Below, piece after piece: positions 1 through 12,239 of a stretch of 64,000 nucleotides of DNA (its first letter is position 1; each line of letters begins with the position of its first letter). The position numbers were made by a program, and so were the translations under genes. Under the pieces are notes generated by a model that was not told the DNA's origin, searched no databases, and saw only the letters and a list, made by a program, of their open reading frames with translations. This stretch comes from Gambelia wislizenii (taxonomy: Eukaryota > Chordata > Lepidosauria > Squamata > Crotaphytidae), in assembly GCA_030847615.1 (NCBI GenBank), contig JAUMIR010000015.1, forward strand, positions 9,937,501 through 10,001,500. The letters are read 5' to 3'.

Positions 1-2639
1 GTTATAAGGAATGTCATGAGATTAGGAAGGTGAAAGATGTATACCAAAAAAGCATGACATGAATCTTTGGGCTTGGTTACACAATGAAAAAAATCCATGA
101 AGAATTCGCCAAGATTCCTAATTGTTTACATGCATTGCACCCCAAGTCACCTCTTTCAGAAGGAGGGGGGCACAAAAACCCATTAGTAATGCAAGAAAGG
201 ATTTTGGGACTTTTCCCGACTTTTTTTAAAAGTAGTGCATTTTCGATAGTGTGATCAACCATTACACTAAGTGCTGTGTGAATTACCAGCAATCTTTCCA
301 ATACATTCACAGCAGAGCTTTGCCATGATTGGTTGAACTCACCAGGGAGGGGTTTGGACAAGGACGGGATGGAGGATAGATCCATCCACTGTTGTTTCCA
401 GCCACGAAAAAGACTGAGTGCTAGCCTTGTATGTGTGTGTGTCTTCCCTTCTCTCCCTCCCCCCTTGCTATCTTGTGCTTAGCTGCTGCCATCTGAAGAA
501 TTCAAAGCTAGCCTTTTCCAGTCTCTCTTGTGTGTGTGTCAATGTTCATCCCAGGAATTCCTGTGGTAATCAGAGGATGTGCTTGGGCGGCCACGCCCCC
601 ACCTCAGTCTGTGTGTGAATATCAAGTGGAAAACAGCTGGAAACTAAACCGATAGACCAATTAAGCAATAAATCATGTGAAGGATACAGTACTGCTGTGA
701 AACAGCGATACAGCGCAAATTACCGCAATAAAAACTGTCGTGTAACTGATCCCTTGGGAAAAGGAGAAAAGAAATAAAATGAGTTGTTCATTTTCCAAAG
801 TTCAAGATGGATGACATGAAGCTTTCCTATCTGGGTCAGTTTGGATACCCTCAAGATACGCCAACTTTGCCTCAGGGTTCATCCTGGCTGGGAAGAAGGT
901 TAAGTAGAAAGATAGGAAGTTTTCATTCCTGTAATTGAAAAAGGTTTTAGATCTCTTAAAAGACTGTGAACTAGCCAAGGTGACTTGCATTACCAATGTG
1001 GATTCAAATTCCTGTTTTTATAATTCGAAAAGCAATGCATGTTAGATCTATATTTCAGTTGTGTAGAAAAGAACAACATTCTGAAATAAAGGAAAAGAAA
1101 AATTATGTAAGTTAATGAGGAAAAGTTAATCAGCAACAGATCAGCAATTTTCTTAGGTTTTCCTACCCCCTAGAAATGGCATATAGAAGTAGGATACCTG
1201 CTGAAATTCCTTCTTGCACCAGAGATTGCTGAAGGAGGCGATGAAAATGTTTGTGTGCTGTGACCTGATTGAAAATGGACTCACCAACTCCTCAGAGAAG
1301 ATGCAGTGATGACAGAAGTGTCAACAGAAGCTGTTGGAACTGCACAAATAAGGATGAGATTTGATAAAATAACATTGGTTTCCCTGGTGACTAAAACACC
1401 TCCTCTTTTACCTAATGTCTTCCCTAGTTCTCACCAATTTTCTTTCCATGCATGAAATGCACACACTCAGCACAACATTTGAAATTAGAAAAGTAATTTG
1501 TTGTAATCATCCTACAGAGCGACCTGTTTTTCCAACTCTTGCTTTGAATCTTACTAATCTCAAGTCAAATGACTTAAGTTTATCTGATGTTGGCAACCAG
1601 AAACACACACATGGTGGGAGATGGTGATTATGAAAGCTCTTTCTCCATGATCATCATCATCATCGGGTATTCTAAGACATCATCAGCATATGAGATTCTT
1701 ATGGCTAATAGCTCTACTCTCAAGTAGAGTGGACCCATCAAATCCACAGGATTTACCTCCCAAGACAACTCGGGCAAAAGTTGCCTTACAGCTGCTGCTC
1801 CTAGACACTTAATTCGGGACAAAACTTGCAAATTTGTTTGTTCTTGTGTCAAGAATGAAACATTTTGAAGAATTGAATCTGCTTCATGAGATTCCAAGAG
1901 GTTTTAAAATTTTTAAATTTATTTTTCACATTCTTGGATTCTTTTACAAATAAAAGGGTGATTTTTTTCCCCTTGGAAAAAGTCATGTCTTTGTCCAAAA
2001 TACGTATTACTGTATAGGGGAAAACATTCCCAGAATCCTATGCCACTTTTAATTTAACATAACTTTACATGCATGTATCTAACTAGCAGAGGCACTAAGA
2101 AATTCTTTTCGTGAATTGCAAAGATGTCTATTGATACAATCGTGAATTGCATAGATATGTGTCAATACAATGGCAAGAGTACACAATGTACAGCAGGACC
2201 AAAACAAACAAGCGTCTGATACACATTATTTCCAAAGCACAATTGTATCGTTCACCGGTCCCATTGAGGAACAGTTGCTTTGCTAGCTCTGCTATATAGT
2301 AACATAACACCTGCTCTCTACTGGATAAGGACACCATGAAACTACACTGAATGTTTCCTGCACACCTAACTCTACTTATGAAGACACAATCTCCATGGAA
2401 GATTCCTCCTATCTGTTATTCTCTCATCTCTCATGTGTGTGTGAGTATGTGTGTGCACCACGCACAAAACTGCATGATTTTTATAGATGATGGCACTGTT
2501 GGGAACTCTGAAGAAGTCTAGAAGAATGATAATCTCCTCAGTTCTTGATTCCTTCTACATGAAAGATGCACAGGTTTGGGCACAAGTTGCACAAATGGTT
2601 TCTAAAGGGTTATAGGATCATTCAAATGAGTCTCACCAC

Positions 2640-2728
2640 CCCATGAAAGGGCTCCCCAAGAAGAGAGCCTCCAAAACCTTCTCCTGACTTGTTTCCACCT
2701 CTTTATTACAACTCCCCTTGAATTTTTG
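2640..2728 (+). pseudogene. Relict CBP-type promoter and first exon upstream of CBP-A
   Basis: This stretch aligns with the real CBP-A promoter and exon 1 at 3467-3556. It has an A/G-rich remnant where the TATA box should be (catgaaagggctcc instead of ctataaaagggttcc). A leader beginning gagagcctccaaaacc follows, and the stretch ends with the donor tttttg|gtaagt at 2728/2729. It is probably an old tandem copy of the promoter and exon 1 whose TATA has decayed. It could still act as an alternative first exon, because its donor is intact. Its counterpart in copy B (34638-34727) shows that it predates the large duplication. Confidence 0.55.
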
Positions 2729-3467
2729 GTAAGTTATACTTAACACCAAAACATCGTATTCCTTAAACAAGGGGCATGTGTTGAGCAAGTAAGCCCAAAC
2801 CTAGTAGCTGTGATCTACTCAGGGAGGTTTATTTCACTGCTCAGTTTCAGTCAGTTCTGATCAATGTTGCCTGACATACAGTAAAGTACAAAGTGCTAAA
2901 AAACTGACTGAATGGGCCCAAATCCAACATGGTGCTGTCAGCCAAAAGAGGACACATCTCACCCAAGCCCTCAGCATTCTCCATCCCAGACAATCTGCTC
3001 TGAGTAATGGCTCAGCCTTCCAGAGCACCTGGGACCACCTTCAATGAATGCAACCTTCCTACATCTTTCAAGACTCTTCCCAAGAACTTAAGTTAAGAAC
3101 TCCCCATGAAGCCTTGAACTCTGATAAGGGAGAATGCTGGGAAGAACAATGGAGGGGAGATTCAGAGAAATGGTGGCTGACAGACCTTCACATTCCTAAG
3201 GCGGGCTGACCTCTTGCCCTTCTAAATGATGGAGAGGTACAAGCAAAGTAGTTTTGCAAAACAATGAAAACAAGAAGATCAGAGTGTTGAGATAAGGAAG
3301 TGGCATTCTGCAGAGCTGACAAAATGCCACTTATTTCAAGCTTGTCACTTATTAAAGTAATTTGGGGACATGAAGTTTTCCAGAAATTGCTTGCTAATGA
3401 AAGCCTCAGGGAGAAAGGGGAGTCACCAAGCCAGCCATGGGGCCCTCAAGGGACCCAAAGAAAATGC

Positions 3468-3475
3468 TATAAAAG
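3468..3475 (+). promoter_or_regulatory. TATA box of CBP-A
   Basis: tataaaag lies about 30 bases upstream of the inferred transcription start near 3497. It is followed by a short leader and a consensus donor. CBP genes typically have a TATA box and a non-coding first exon, and the same arrangement recurs at 35733 in copy B. Confidence 0.75.
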
Positions 3476-3496
3476 GGTTCCCTGTGCTGAGAGTCT

Positions 3497-3556
3497 CCAA
3501 CACCTTCACCTGACTTGCTTATTCCAGCTATTGAGTTCTACTACTCAGAGGTTTTG
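3497..3556 (+). other. CBP-A non-coding exon 1 (5' UTR)
   Basis: The leader is about 60 bases and ends at gttttg|gtgagt (GT at 3557-3558). The intron runs to the acceptor ccttgtttcag ending at 6300, giving 2744 bases. The start is inferred from TATA spacing; the donor is read directly. The intron contains a short inverted-repeat element at 4811-4903 and no other coding signal. Confidence 0.65.
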
Positions 3557-4810
3557 GTGAGTGAAACTATACACATCTCAATGCTTTTGTTGAAATTACA
3601 GTGGAATTATGTCTGTGGGGAATATGCTGCTATTGCAGGATGATGCTGAAATGTATCTTGCAGTCGGAACATCTCTTTGTATTAAAATAGTTTCTCTGTC
3701 CTTATCAGAAATGTGAATTGAGAAGGAGCCATGTCTTCCTTCTCCAAAGGGCAGGAAGTCAGTGTTCACTTGTGGATCCCAGGCTTTGAGATTGCAAGGT
3801 GTCACTGTGGAGGGTTGCTAAGAGAGAGACTTTCAGGAGGACAAGGGAACAATGTCCCTCAGGAAGCACCAAGGCATGAATCTGCCATCCTTTGGGACTC
3901 AGCGTTTTAATAAGACAGTTAAATACAGCTGTTTCAATATCCATAAGCATTTTAAGGGTTTAAAAAAGAGTTTTTAAATGGATCTTAGTAGTTTTAATGA
4001 TTTATCTTCTAAATTGATTGTTTTTAAAATGTTATATTTAGATTGTTACTTTTTGCTTTTCTATTGATTTTAATTTGCATTGCTTTCAATATAATTTCAG
4101 CTGTGTTGAGTCCCATTATAGTCAAAACGAAGGGATATAAATGAATAAAATAATAAGGAAAAGAATATCTAACCATATAATGAAAAGGCATCCACCTTCC
4201 AGGGCAGTCTGTTCCACAATCAAATAACTCACACCAATAGGAATTTCCAGTGACAGGAAATAAATAACTAAAATAAGTAAATTATCAATTATTAGAATTT
4301 AAGAGATAATAATAATTTGTCAATATTCAGATTATTTTAAGGGAAAGGGTATTCCTTAAGAAAGCACTAGTTGTTTGATTTATATTGGTCTTTCGCAATT
4401 AACTTAATCCCAGTGATACTTAAACTCAGCTATTTTTCATCCAACCATGGAGACAAAAGACAACCAACCTTTGCACTGGCCTGATCCACTGTCAAAGAGC
4501 TTATACCATCAAAGTTTTCTCCTGGAATTTAATCTCAGCCCTGGGTCTTCTTGTAGGGAAGTGGACAGAAAATTCTTTATATTTATGTATTTTATAATCT
4601 CTCACATTCCAACATTTGGTTCCAGCTTACAATGCCTTCCAATAAATCAAAAGCACTCTGTAATTTTCAGTTTCCAAATGATAATTCCAACTGGTCTGAT
4701 TGCTTCAATCTAATATGCATTTGACCTTGATGGGGGGAATGGGAACCCCTTTCAGGAATCCTGGGAGGGGCGTGGTTGTTGTATTACCACTTAGGAGAGG
4801 TGGTCAGGGA

Positions 4811-4903
4811 GGCCCTCCAAAAGTTAGAGGACTGCAACTGCCAGCCTCTGCTTTGCTGGCTGGGTCTGGTGGGAAGTGCAGCTCAACAGTATCTGGAAGT
4901 TGG
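4811..4903. mobile_element. Short palindromic non-autonomous DNA transposon (MITE-like)
   Basis: The left end ggccctccaaaagtt and the right end cagtatctggaagtt are imperfect inverted repeats around a core of about 60 bases. Related copies are at 37167-37258 (the orthologous position in copy B) and 24364-24474. This resembles the hAT-like short elements common in amniote genomes, but the family is not assigned. It sits inside the CBP intron and predates the duplication. Confidence 0.45.
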
Positions 4904-6317
4904 AAATTTACCCATATTTCCCCCCAAAGTACCCCGGTAAACACTTATAAAAAGAGTCTTCCAGGGTAAATGTAGCAACGGAAGAGAGAACCATCAAGAA
5001 TCCAGGAACTGATCTTTAACTTCTATGGAAATACTCAACACAGCTGAGAGCTGAAGAGATTCCGTGAATGATAGGCAAAGGTTGAGTTTTGGATTGGATG
5101 AGCAAGAATGGGACAAGGTACAGAATAGCTCAGGTGTAAGGATGAAATTCTTCACTAAGTTTCTTTGCAGAGGAAGCAAAAGCTATTTTTAACAATGTTT
5201 TTCCTGCTGTGAGAAAGTCTTTGAGAACCATTCATTTTTGAAGCTTTTTCTTAATTCAGGATTCATTCTGTGCAAAATTTGTAAAAGGCTGTTTTGTCCC
5301 CAACACAGTATTTTCTGTGCAAAGAGCCATGTTTCTATGCAGAGGTATTATTTCATGCAGAGAAAATGCTGTTTTTTAAACAGAACATTTTTTTCTCTGT
5401 AAGTTAACCACGTACAAATGTTGTGCAAAATAAGCTACCAGTTATAGCATTTTCTATGGAATTCTCCCCCAGCATTTTCTGAATGGGAGATATTATTTCA
5501 CCTTAGATATACTATACCCTGTGCAGAAAGCGCTGTCTTCTGCAGACAGAACCACCAGTAAATCTTGCACAGAATATGTTTGAAACTGCAAAGTATAAAT
5601 TTCTTTTCATTAGGGTTTCTAAAGACTTCCAAACATGGGTTTTTTACTATTCTGTGAATATTTTTTAATATTCTTTCCATCAATACTCAGGAGGATGGTA
5701 GCTGGTAACTTCCATAAACTGCCCATTGATTAAATAAATAAGTAGCATTACATTATTTCCCCAATCAATAAGGACTTCCATGTGAAGTTGAAGGCTTTCA
5801 CTACCAGCATCCATAGATTTTCCTTGGTTTTTTTCGGGGCTGTGAGGCCGTGTTCTTGAAGGGTTCCTCTGCTAGTCACAGTGTTTCAAAAAGTGAGGTA
5901 TATTTCCCTTTCTCCCATCTGTTTAGTTCACTACAATGAATGTGCTAATACATTTTTTAAATATATCCTCAGGTAGGGGGGAGATTTTTAAAGGTTCTCA
6001 GTGGGAGGAATCATGGCTCTCAGAGTGGGTGATGCCTTCACTGGCCTCAACTGCACCCCCAGCTGTGAGGCTCCATAAGGTGGAAGAGAAGACCTTGAAA
6101 TTTCCATAAAACTGATTCATATAAAAGAAATGTTCTACATATCTCAACACTTAACAAGTGCATTAAAAATATAAAATAGCCATAGGTTGGATGAATGCTT
6201 GGGACTAGAATCTGAATAGTTCAGCAGGAATGTAGGTAGCAGATGCCATCTTGTTCTCTCTGATTTAACAAACACCAAAATCATTGTGTCCTTGTTTCAG
6301 AGGCAGTTCTGTCAGCA

Positions 6318-6764
6318 ATGGTGGATTGTGGTCCAGTGTGCACCATCCCCTCCTATGCTTCTACCCCCACCGTTGGATTAGGATCGGCAGGTACAAGAGG
6401 CTTGGGAAAGCTGTGCTATGGTAGCCTCGGCTACAGCAGTTTGGGCTATGGAGGTGGTGCCCCGGTAGAATCAGCCGATAATCTTGGCATCCTGGCTGGA
6501 GTCACACCTTCCTGCATCAACCAGACCCCACCATCCGAGGTTCTGATTCAGCCACCTCCTTTTAGTATCATCATCCCAGGGGCAATCCTCTCTGCTTCTT
6601 GTGAGCCTCTCTTAGTTGGAGGCAACACTCCATGTGCTGCTGGGGGTTATGGGCTAGCAGGAAGCTTTGGCTTTGGCAATCAGATCTTTGGCTTTGGTGA
6701 CCTGTGTAGTGGATATTTGCGAGGAAGATATCCCAGCCGGTATCGTGGTAGCATTTGCCACTAG
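6318..6764 (+). CDS. Corneous beta-protein (beta-keratin), copy A
   Basis: This is a 148-residue structural protein of the squamate epidermal corneous layer. The ATG lies 17 bases after the splice acceptor ending at 6300, and the whole protein is in this one exon. The N-terminus MVDCGPVC is the usual CBP head. Residues 20-60 are Gly/Leu/Tyr-rich. Residues 64-100 form the conserved beta core, with PSCINQTPPSE, a PPP turn and a run of Ile/Val residues that packs as the filament beta sheet. Residues 107-128 are a second Gly/Phe-rich stretch, and the C-terminus ends in Cys-His. There are eight Cys (4, 8, 33, 66, 95, 106, 130, 147); positions 33 and 130 are absent from copy B. The protein is thought to assemble into 3-4 nm filaments cross-linked by disulfides. 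Family assignment is confident; the body site of expression cannot be read from the sequence. Confidence 0.93.
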   Translation: MVDCGPVCTIPSYASTPTVGLGSAGTRGLGKLCYGSLGYSSLGYGGGAPVESADNLGILAGVTPSCINQTPPSEVLIQPPPFSIIIPGAILSASCEPLLVGGNTPCAAGGYGLAGSFGFGNQIFGFGDLCSGYLRGRYPSRYRGSICH

Positions 6765-7043
6765 ACCTGTGAAACGGAAAAAGAATACTCATGTGATCTC
6801 AGGGTGAACCACAAGCCTATGATGTCAGAAATCTTTCCCTGTAACAGAACCAAATGATCTCCTAGAACCATCACTAAAGTCAAGAACTTGTCCATGGATT
6901 TGTCCATCCTTTCTTTCTACCCATTTCCCTTTTTTTTCTTCTAAATCTCTCAATCCCAGTAATCCGTTAACAGTCTTGTGTACTTCACCTTGTTCCTCGC
7001 CTCTTTTCTGTATCATTGTCAAACCCATTCTTCTCTCCTTTTC

Positions 7044-7049
7044 AATAAA
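7044..7049 (+). terminator. Polyadenylation signal of CBP-A
   Basis: aataaa lies about 280 bases after the stop codon and is conserved at the same place in copy B (39497-39502). The 3' UTR from 6765 is T/C-rich and about 96% alike between the two copies by eye. Confidence 0.75.
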
Positions 7050-7137
7050 TCTTATTTTGCATCCTAATCTGTGTCTCTCTGGCTTTGAATCTCTTGGTGT
7101 AAATTTCAGAATGTATGACCACAGCTGGTTTGAAAGT

Positions 7138-7158
7138 GTTGGGTGTGTGTGTGTGTGT
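7138..7158 (+). repeat. (TG)n microsatellite
   Basis: A short gt run, longer in the copy B counterpart near 46891-46908. It falls in the shared segment between the CBP 3' end and the downstream CR1. Confidence 0.7.
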
Positions 7159-7205
7159 AGATATTTTGATCAAAGGATTATGGGGAGACCCTTGGCTGTC
7201 ATCTA

Positions 7206-8270
7206 GAGAATCATAGAATCATAGAGTTGGAAGAGACCACAAGTGCTATGCAGGCCAACCTCCTGCCACGCAGGAATGCACAATCAAATCATTTTGGACA
7301 GATGGCCACCCAGCCTCTGTTTAAAGACCTCCAAAGAAGGATACACTGCCACTCTCCAAGGCAGGGCATTCCATTGTTGAACAGTTCTTAAAGCCAGGAA
7401 GTTCTTCCGAATGTTGAGGTGGAATCTCTTTTCCTATAGTTGGAGTCCATTGTTCCTTCTCCTAGTTTCTGGAGTAGCAGAAAACAAGCTTGCTCAACCC
7501 TCAGTATGACATCCCTCCAAATATTTCAACATGGCTATCATGTCACCTCTTCACGTTCTCTTCTCCAGGCTAAAGATACCCAAGCTTCCTAAGCCACTTC
7601 TCATAGGACATGGCTTCCAGACCTCCCAACATTTTTGTTGCCCACCTCTGGACACATTCCAGCTTGTCAATATCCTTCTTGAATTGTGATGCCCAGAACT
7701 GGACACAGAATTCCAGGTGAGTTCTGACCAAGGCAGAATAGAGTGGCATGATTACTTCCCTCGATCTAGACACTATACTCCTATTGATCCAGCCTAGAAT
7801 TGCATTGGCTTTTCTAGCTGCTGCATCACACTGCTAACTCATGTTCAGCTTGTTCCGCTAAGACTCCTACATCCCTTTTGGAGGCACTGCTGCCAAGCCA
7901 GTTGTCACCCATCCTAAATCTCTGCTTTTCATTTTTTCTGACTACGTGTACATTTTTGCCTGTTGAAATTCATGTTGTTAGTGCTGGCCCAGCTTTCTAA
8001 TCTGTTAAGGTCATTTTTAATTCTATACCTGTCCTTTGGGGTATTAGCTACCTCTCCTAATTTGGTGTCATCTGCAAATTTGATAAGCATGCCCTCTATT
8101 CCCTCATCCAAGTCATTGACAAAGATGATGAATAGCACTGGGCCCAGGACAGAACCCTGCGGCACCCCACTAGTCACTTCTCTCCAGGATGAAGAGGAGC
8201 CATTGGTGACTACCCTTTCAGTTTGGTCAGTCAACCAATTACAAATCTACCTAACCGTCACATTGTTACC
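7206..8270 (-). mobile_element. CR1 LINE, 5'-truncated, copy A
   Basis: The - strand carries the CR1 3' end. The tail of attctatg-type octamers is at 7206-7225, followed by the 3' UTR and the C-terminal part of reverse transcriptase. The catalytic box FADDTKLG lies near 8080, and GVPQGSVLGPVLF lies just upstream of it in coding order. Several frameshifts and stops make it a dead copy. The same insertion in copy B is split by an L2 (46964-47535 and 51807-52352), so it is older than the duplication. Confidence 0.88.
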
Positions 8271-8728
8271 CTGTCCTATACACCCTCCCTATAATATCGC
8301 ATAATTAACAATATTAAGATGCTTCATGGGATCTAGTAGACCTGATCAAAAGGTGGGGTCAAACAGAAGTCACAAGGGCCTACGCTGATGCCATGGAAAA
8401 ATACTAGCAGACACACCAAATATAGGATGAAGCAAAGTCCCTAGTCAACAAAGCCATGAAGGTGGAATGTGCTAATCCCCAGTTGGGCATCCTCAGTGAC
8501 AAAGAAGTAAGTGACCAAAACAAGTGACAAAAACAACCCTTTCCCCCAGGATATGTTCCTCATGACCTTTTCCTGTCCTACAATGCAAAGTTCTCATAAA
8601 CCCATCAATTCCTATCTCTCAGCCATTAACAGTAATCAGCAAAGTTATAGTTTCCTTTCTTCAAATGGGGAAAATCCATGCCAGCTTTGTTCTATGCCCA
8701 AATAACCCCTCAGAACACAAAATATCTC
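8271..8728. other. Unassigned intergenic stretch
   Basis: I recognise no gene, RNA or repeat here. Scattered stops occur in all frames. It lies between the dead CR1 and an APE-type LINE 3' end. Confidence 0.5.
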
Positions 8729-9527
8729 TGGCTTTTCTTCGCAAACGAAGATTCAGGAAGGACTCATCCCGCGCTTTCTGCAAGCGCGCTGATGACTAAA
8801 AAGGCCAATCTGAGATAAACAATTCCGGTTGCAAAAAGCACAGCAGAAGGTCTCCTTGGGTGATGTTTTTGGGTTGTGATTCTTTCTGCGTTGTCGTTTC
8901 TCTTCAAGACTTGTTCGTCGTGAGTTCTCAAATAAGGCTGCAGCATTGTGGATAGTGCGTCTCCATGCCTCCCGATGTGAGGCCAGGGCGGACCACTGTT
9001 GGTGATCAATTTGGCCAAGCCTGAGATGTTGTTTCAGGGAGTCTTTGTATCGCTTTTTTGGAGCGCCCCTCTTACGCTGACCCGTGGCGAGTTCACCGTA
9101 GAGTAGTATTTTTGGGAGGCGATGGTCCTCCATCCTAGAAACGTGCCCTGCCCAGCGCAGCTGTGTTCTCAATATCATGGCCTCAATGCTGGTGATCCCT
9201 GCTTGCTCAAGGACAGCAACATTCGTCACATAGTCAGTCCAGTGTATATTTAGGATTGTGCGTAGACAGCACTGATGAAAGCGCTCGAGGAGTCGTAGGT
9301 GGTGGCGATAGGTGACCCATGTTTCAGATCCATAAAGGAGGATAGACAGTACGATGGCTCTATACACACTGATTTTTGTGCTTTGCCTCAGGTGTTTATT
9401 GCCCCAGACTCTTTTGTGAAGTCTTCCAAATGCACTATATGCCTTTGCTAATCTGTGATCGATCTCTTTGTCAATCTTGGCATCTGAGGAGATGATGCTT
9501 CCCAGGTAGGTGAACTGCTGAACGGAC
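8729..9527 (-). pseudogene. 3' end of an APE-type LINE (RT C-terminal region plus zinc finger)
   Basis: An open - strand frame ends at 8753. It encodes the C-terminal third of a LINE polyprotein: the FTYLGSIISSDAKID block, LLYGSETW, LRWAGHVSRMED, and a terminal C-x2-C...H-x4-C finger (residues CAFCNRNC onward). It is truncated near 9527 inside the RT domain; the open frame continues to 9595 only by chance. The N-terminal endonuclease half of what looks like the same family is at 24962-26560. I am sure it is a non-LTR retrotransposon but not of the clade (RTE-like or a related APE lineage). Confidence 0.8.
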
Positions 9528-9999
9528 ACAAAATATAGTACAAATATTAATCCCCAGGAATAGCAAGTGTTATCACTGTGGACGAGTCCTGCCACTGTGG
9601 ACGTGCCTGCAGATTTTACTTCAGTGCCATGCCCAGGCTTTTGTCAGAGTCCTTCTCTAACCTTCTGGACTGGTAACTGTTCTAATTCCCTAACTTATCC
9701 CTCTCTTCAGCCTTTCTGCCTTTAAAGCTTTGTTAGCCTTGTGCAGTTCTTGTGAGCTTGTTTGGTGTGTGTGAGTACTCTTCATGCTATTTTCCAATAA
9801 AAATCATTTATTTTACTTTAACCTGGAGTTCTCTGCAGTGAGACGTAATATATACACAGGTGAAAAGATTCCAAATTTAGCCAGCCTCTTGCAGCCTTCC
9901 ATTTCCATCCTTCTTTCCTTTAGTCTTGTCCTAAAAGGAGATTGGTGCTTATTCTGGGAAAAATGGAACAAATAAGACAGTAGTGGAAATGCAGCATAG
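9528..9999. other. Unassigned stretch, possibly the end of an LTR
   Basis: It contains a duplicated ccactgtggacg motif near 9573 and 9592 and an aataaa near 9796, followed by a short T-rich segment. The arrangement resembles an LTR polyadenylation region. I could not find matching ends or a target-site duplication. Confidence 0.25.
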
Positions 10000-10735
10000 A
10001 ACAGGAAAAGAGGTCATTCAGAAACACCTGGCCAGTATAAATGAATTCAAGTCCCCAGTGCCAGATTAACTACATCCAATGTCACTAAAAGAAATGGGAG
10101 AAATAATCTCAGAACCACCATGAATAATCTTTGAGAAATCCTAGAGAACAGGAGAGGTCCCAGGAGACTGGAAGAGGGCAAATATTTTCCCCATCCTTAA
10201 AAAGGGGAAAGAAGAAGACCCCAATAATTATCGCACAGTCAGCCTGAGATCAATACTAGGAGAGATTCTAGAGCAGATCATTAACCAGACAGTCTGTAAG
10301 GACTTAGAAAGGAATGACGTGATCACTAAAAGTTAACATGGATTTCTGAAAAACAAATCATGCCAGACTAAACTTATCTCTTCTTTTGGATAGAGTTGCA
10401 TACTTGGTAGATGATTGGAATGCAGTGGATGTAGTGTATCTTGATTTAAGTAAGGCCCTTGACAAATACCCCATTATATTCTTTTGAAAATGTTCATACC
10501 ATGCAGGCTAGACAATGCAACTGTCAGGTGGATTTGTACTTGGTTCATGGGCCAAAACCAAAGGGTACTCACAAATGGCTCCTCTTCATCCTGGAGAGAA
10601 GTTAAGGACTTTAAGTAGAGGCTGGATGTCCATCTATCGGGAGTGCTTTCATTATGTCCTCCTTCATGGCAGGAGATTAGACTAGATGGGCCTTGTGCTC
10701 TCTTCCAACCCTATGATTTTATGAATCTATGAACA
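10000..10735 (+). mobile_element. CR1 LINE fragment, internally deleted
   Basis: The + strand carries decayed RT sequence: a stretch equivalent to the FKSPGPDEL region near 10045, the PNNYRPVSL equivalent near 10215, and the FSKAFD equivalent near 10445. A jump to the CR1 3' UTR follows at about 10610, with the octamer tail near 10710-10735. No open frame survives. Confidence 0.8.
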
Positions 10736-10832
10736 ACCACCACCACAATAAAGTATCAGCTACTTAGTTAACTATATTTTAACTGTATATATACCTAAGT
10801 TACACCTCCTTAAGTGTCCTGGCCTAGCCTTT

Positions 10833-11172
10833 TCCGCTCATCCACTCATGCTGTAATCCCTGGTAGAATGGAACTCTTTCTCCTCATGCAGCTTATCCCT
10901 AGTAAAGTAGGCTGGTGGGGGGGGGTGTTACTATCATGCCAACAGTGTCACAATCATGACTAAGCAGTGATTGTGAATATGGAACAGTTGTTGATTAGTA
11001 CATCTAGGCGACTGTTCCATGTTCACAATTGCTACTTTGTTATGATTGTGACACTGTTTCCATGAATCTAAGTCCCCCCCCACACATACACACCTACATC
11101 CGATGCAAGGATAAAGGATTTCAATTCTGCCAGTGCTCAGAACATGGGTGAATGATGTTTCCACCTGGTTGT
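10833..11172. repeat. Long imperfect inverted repeat (hairpin) of about 340 bases
   Basis: The arms of about 165 bases (10833-10996 and 11013-11172) are reverse complements with mismatches. The inner part pairs best: cagtgtcacaatcatgac on the left against the complement of gttatgattgtgacactg on the right. The apex near 11004 pairs ggaacag with ctgttcc around a short loop. G-run and C-run segments also face each other. It carries no protein frame. It may be a foldback DNA transposon or an inverted duplication; a transcript would fold into a long hairpin. Confidence 0.7.
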
Positions 11173-11504
11173 GCGGGTGGGAGGGGAGTGAAAGATTACT
11201 TTGTTAGTTATCCTTGGCTATGTAGAAGATAGAGGATACTGACTAATGTGTTTTAAAATGTCATACTGAAAGAAAATAATCACCTTTCCCTAGGAAGAGG
11301 AAATTACCAAGTTTCACTTTCTTCCTCATCTTTGGATTGCAGGAATTTTGATAAAAACCAACAACCAAACTGAAACAATTGCTATCTGTTTTGAGTAATA
11401 ATATTATGTTCAGTCATTTCCCAACAGCCATCTCCCAGGATTCATAGGGCTGAATATCATCTGTATGTGTCAGAAAGATGCATGGCTTCCAACAATTTGG
11501 TTGA

Positions 11505-12215
11505 GTCATAAAATCATAGAGTTTGAAGACCACAAGGGCCATCCAGTCCTACCTCCTGCCATGCAGGAATAAACTATCAAAGCATTCCCACCAGATGGCC
11601 ATTCAGCCTCTGTATAAAAAACTCCAAAGAAGGAAACCCCACCACACTCCGAGGCAGTGCATTCCACTGTTGAACAACTCTTACTGTCAGGAAGTTCTTC
11701 CTAATGTTTAGGCAGAATCTCTTTTCCTGTAGTTTGAATCTATTGCTCCATGTCTAGTCTCTGGAGCTGTTGAAAATAAGCTTACTCCATCCTTAGTATG
11801 ACAGCCCTTCAAATATTTAAACATGGCTATCATGTGCCCTCTCAACCTGCTCTTCCCCAGGCTAAATATACCCAGTTCCCTAAGCCGCTCCTCATAGGGC
11901 AAGGCTTCCAGACCTCCCACCACTTTGGTCGCCGTCCTCTGGACATGTTCCAGCTTCTCAATATCCTTCTGGAATTGTGGTGCCCAGAACAGGACACAGT
12001 ATTCCTGGTGAAATCTGACCAAAGCAGAATAGAATGGCACTATTACTTCCCTTGATCTAGGCACAATATCTCTATTGATGCAGCCTAGAATTGCATTGTC
12101 TTTTTCAGCTGCCACATTACACTGCTGATTCATGTTCAGTTTGTGGTACACTAAGACTCCTAGATCCCTTTTGCATGTACTGCCATCAAGCTAAGTGTCA
12201 CCCATCCTATATCTG
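11505..12215 (-). mobile_element. CR1 LINE 3' fragment
   Basis: On the - strand it has the octamer-like tail, the 3' UTR, and C-terminal RT sequence (SREVIVPFYSALVR, LEHVQRTATKVVGGLE) through about 12151. It is truncated near 12215. It is close to but distinct from the nearly intact CR1 at 27.5-32 kb. Confidence 0.85.
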
Positions 12216-12239
12216 GGCTTTTCCACACCCTACATTTCC

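Larger units (their letters stand above)
1..8270 (+). repeat. Segmental duplication, copy A (contains CBP-A)
   Basis: Base 1 onward matches base 32016 onward nearly base for base through the CBP gene, its intron, UTRs and a downstream CR1. The copy probably extends left beyond the window. The first 330 bases show only about five differences from copy B. Copy A lacks the Ngaro, L2 and L1 insertions and the two small CR1 insertions found in copy B, so it shows the pre-insertion state. Homology fades within the shared CR1 near 8.2 kb. Confidence 0.9.

Noticed and set aside
1628..1897. 89-residue - strand frame conserved between copies (33634-33903)
   Set aside because: Conservation equals that of the whole duplicated block; no domain or splice context is seen.
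3300..3560. 86-residue + strand frame overlapping the CBP-A promoter
   Set aside because: It spans the TATA box and exon 1 up to the donor. The counterpart frame in copy B (35589-35825) is simply inherited duplicated DNA.
4945..4970. cttataaaaagag resembling a TATA box in the CBP-A intron
   Set aside because: No donor or leader follows, and copy B has lost it (ttatgaaaacag).
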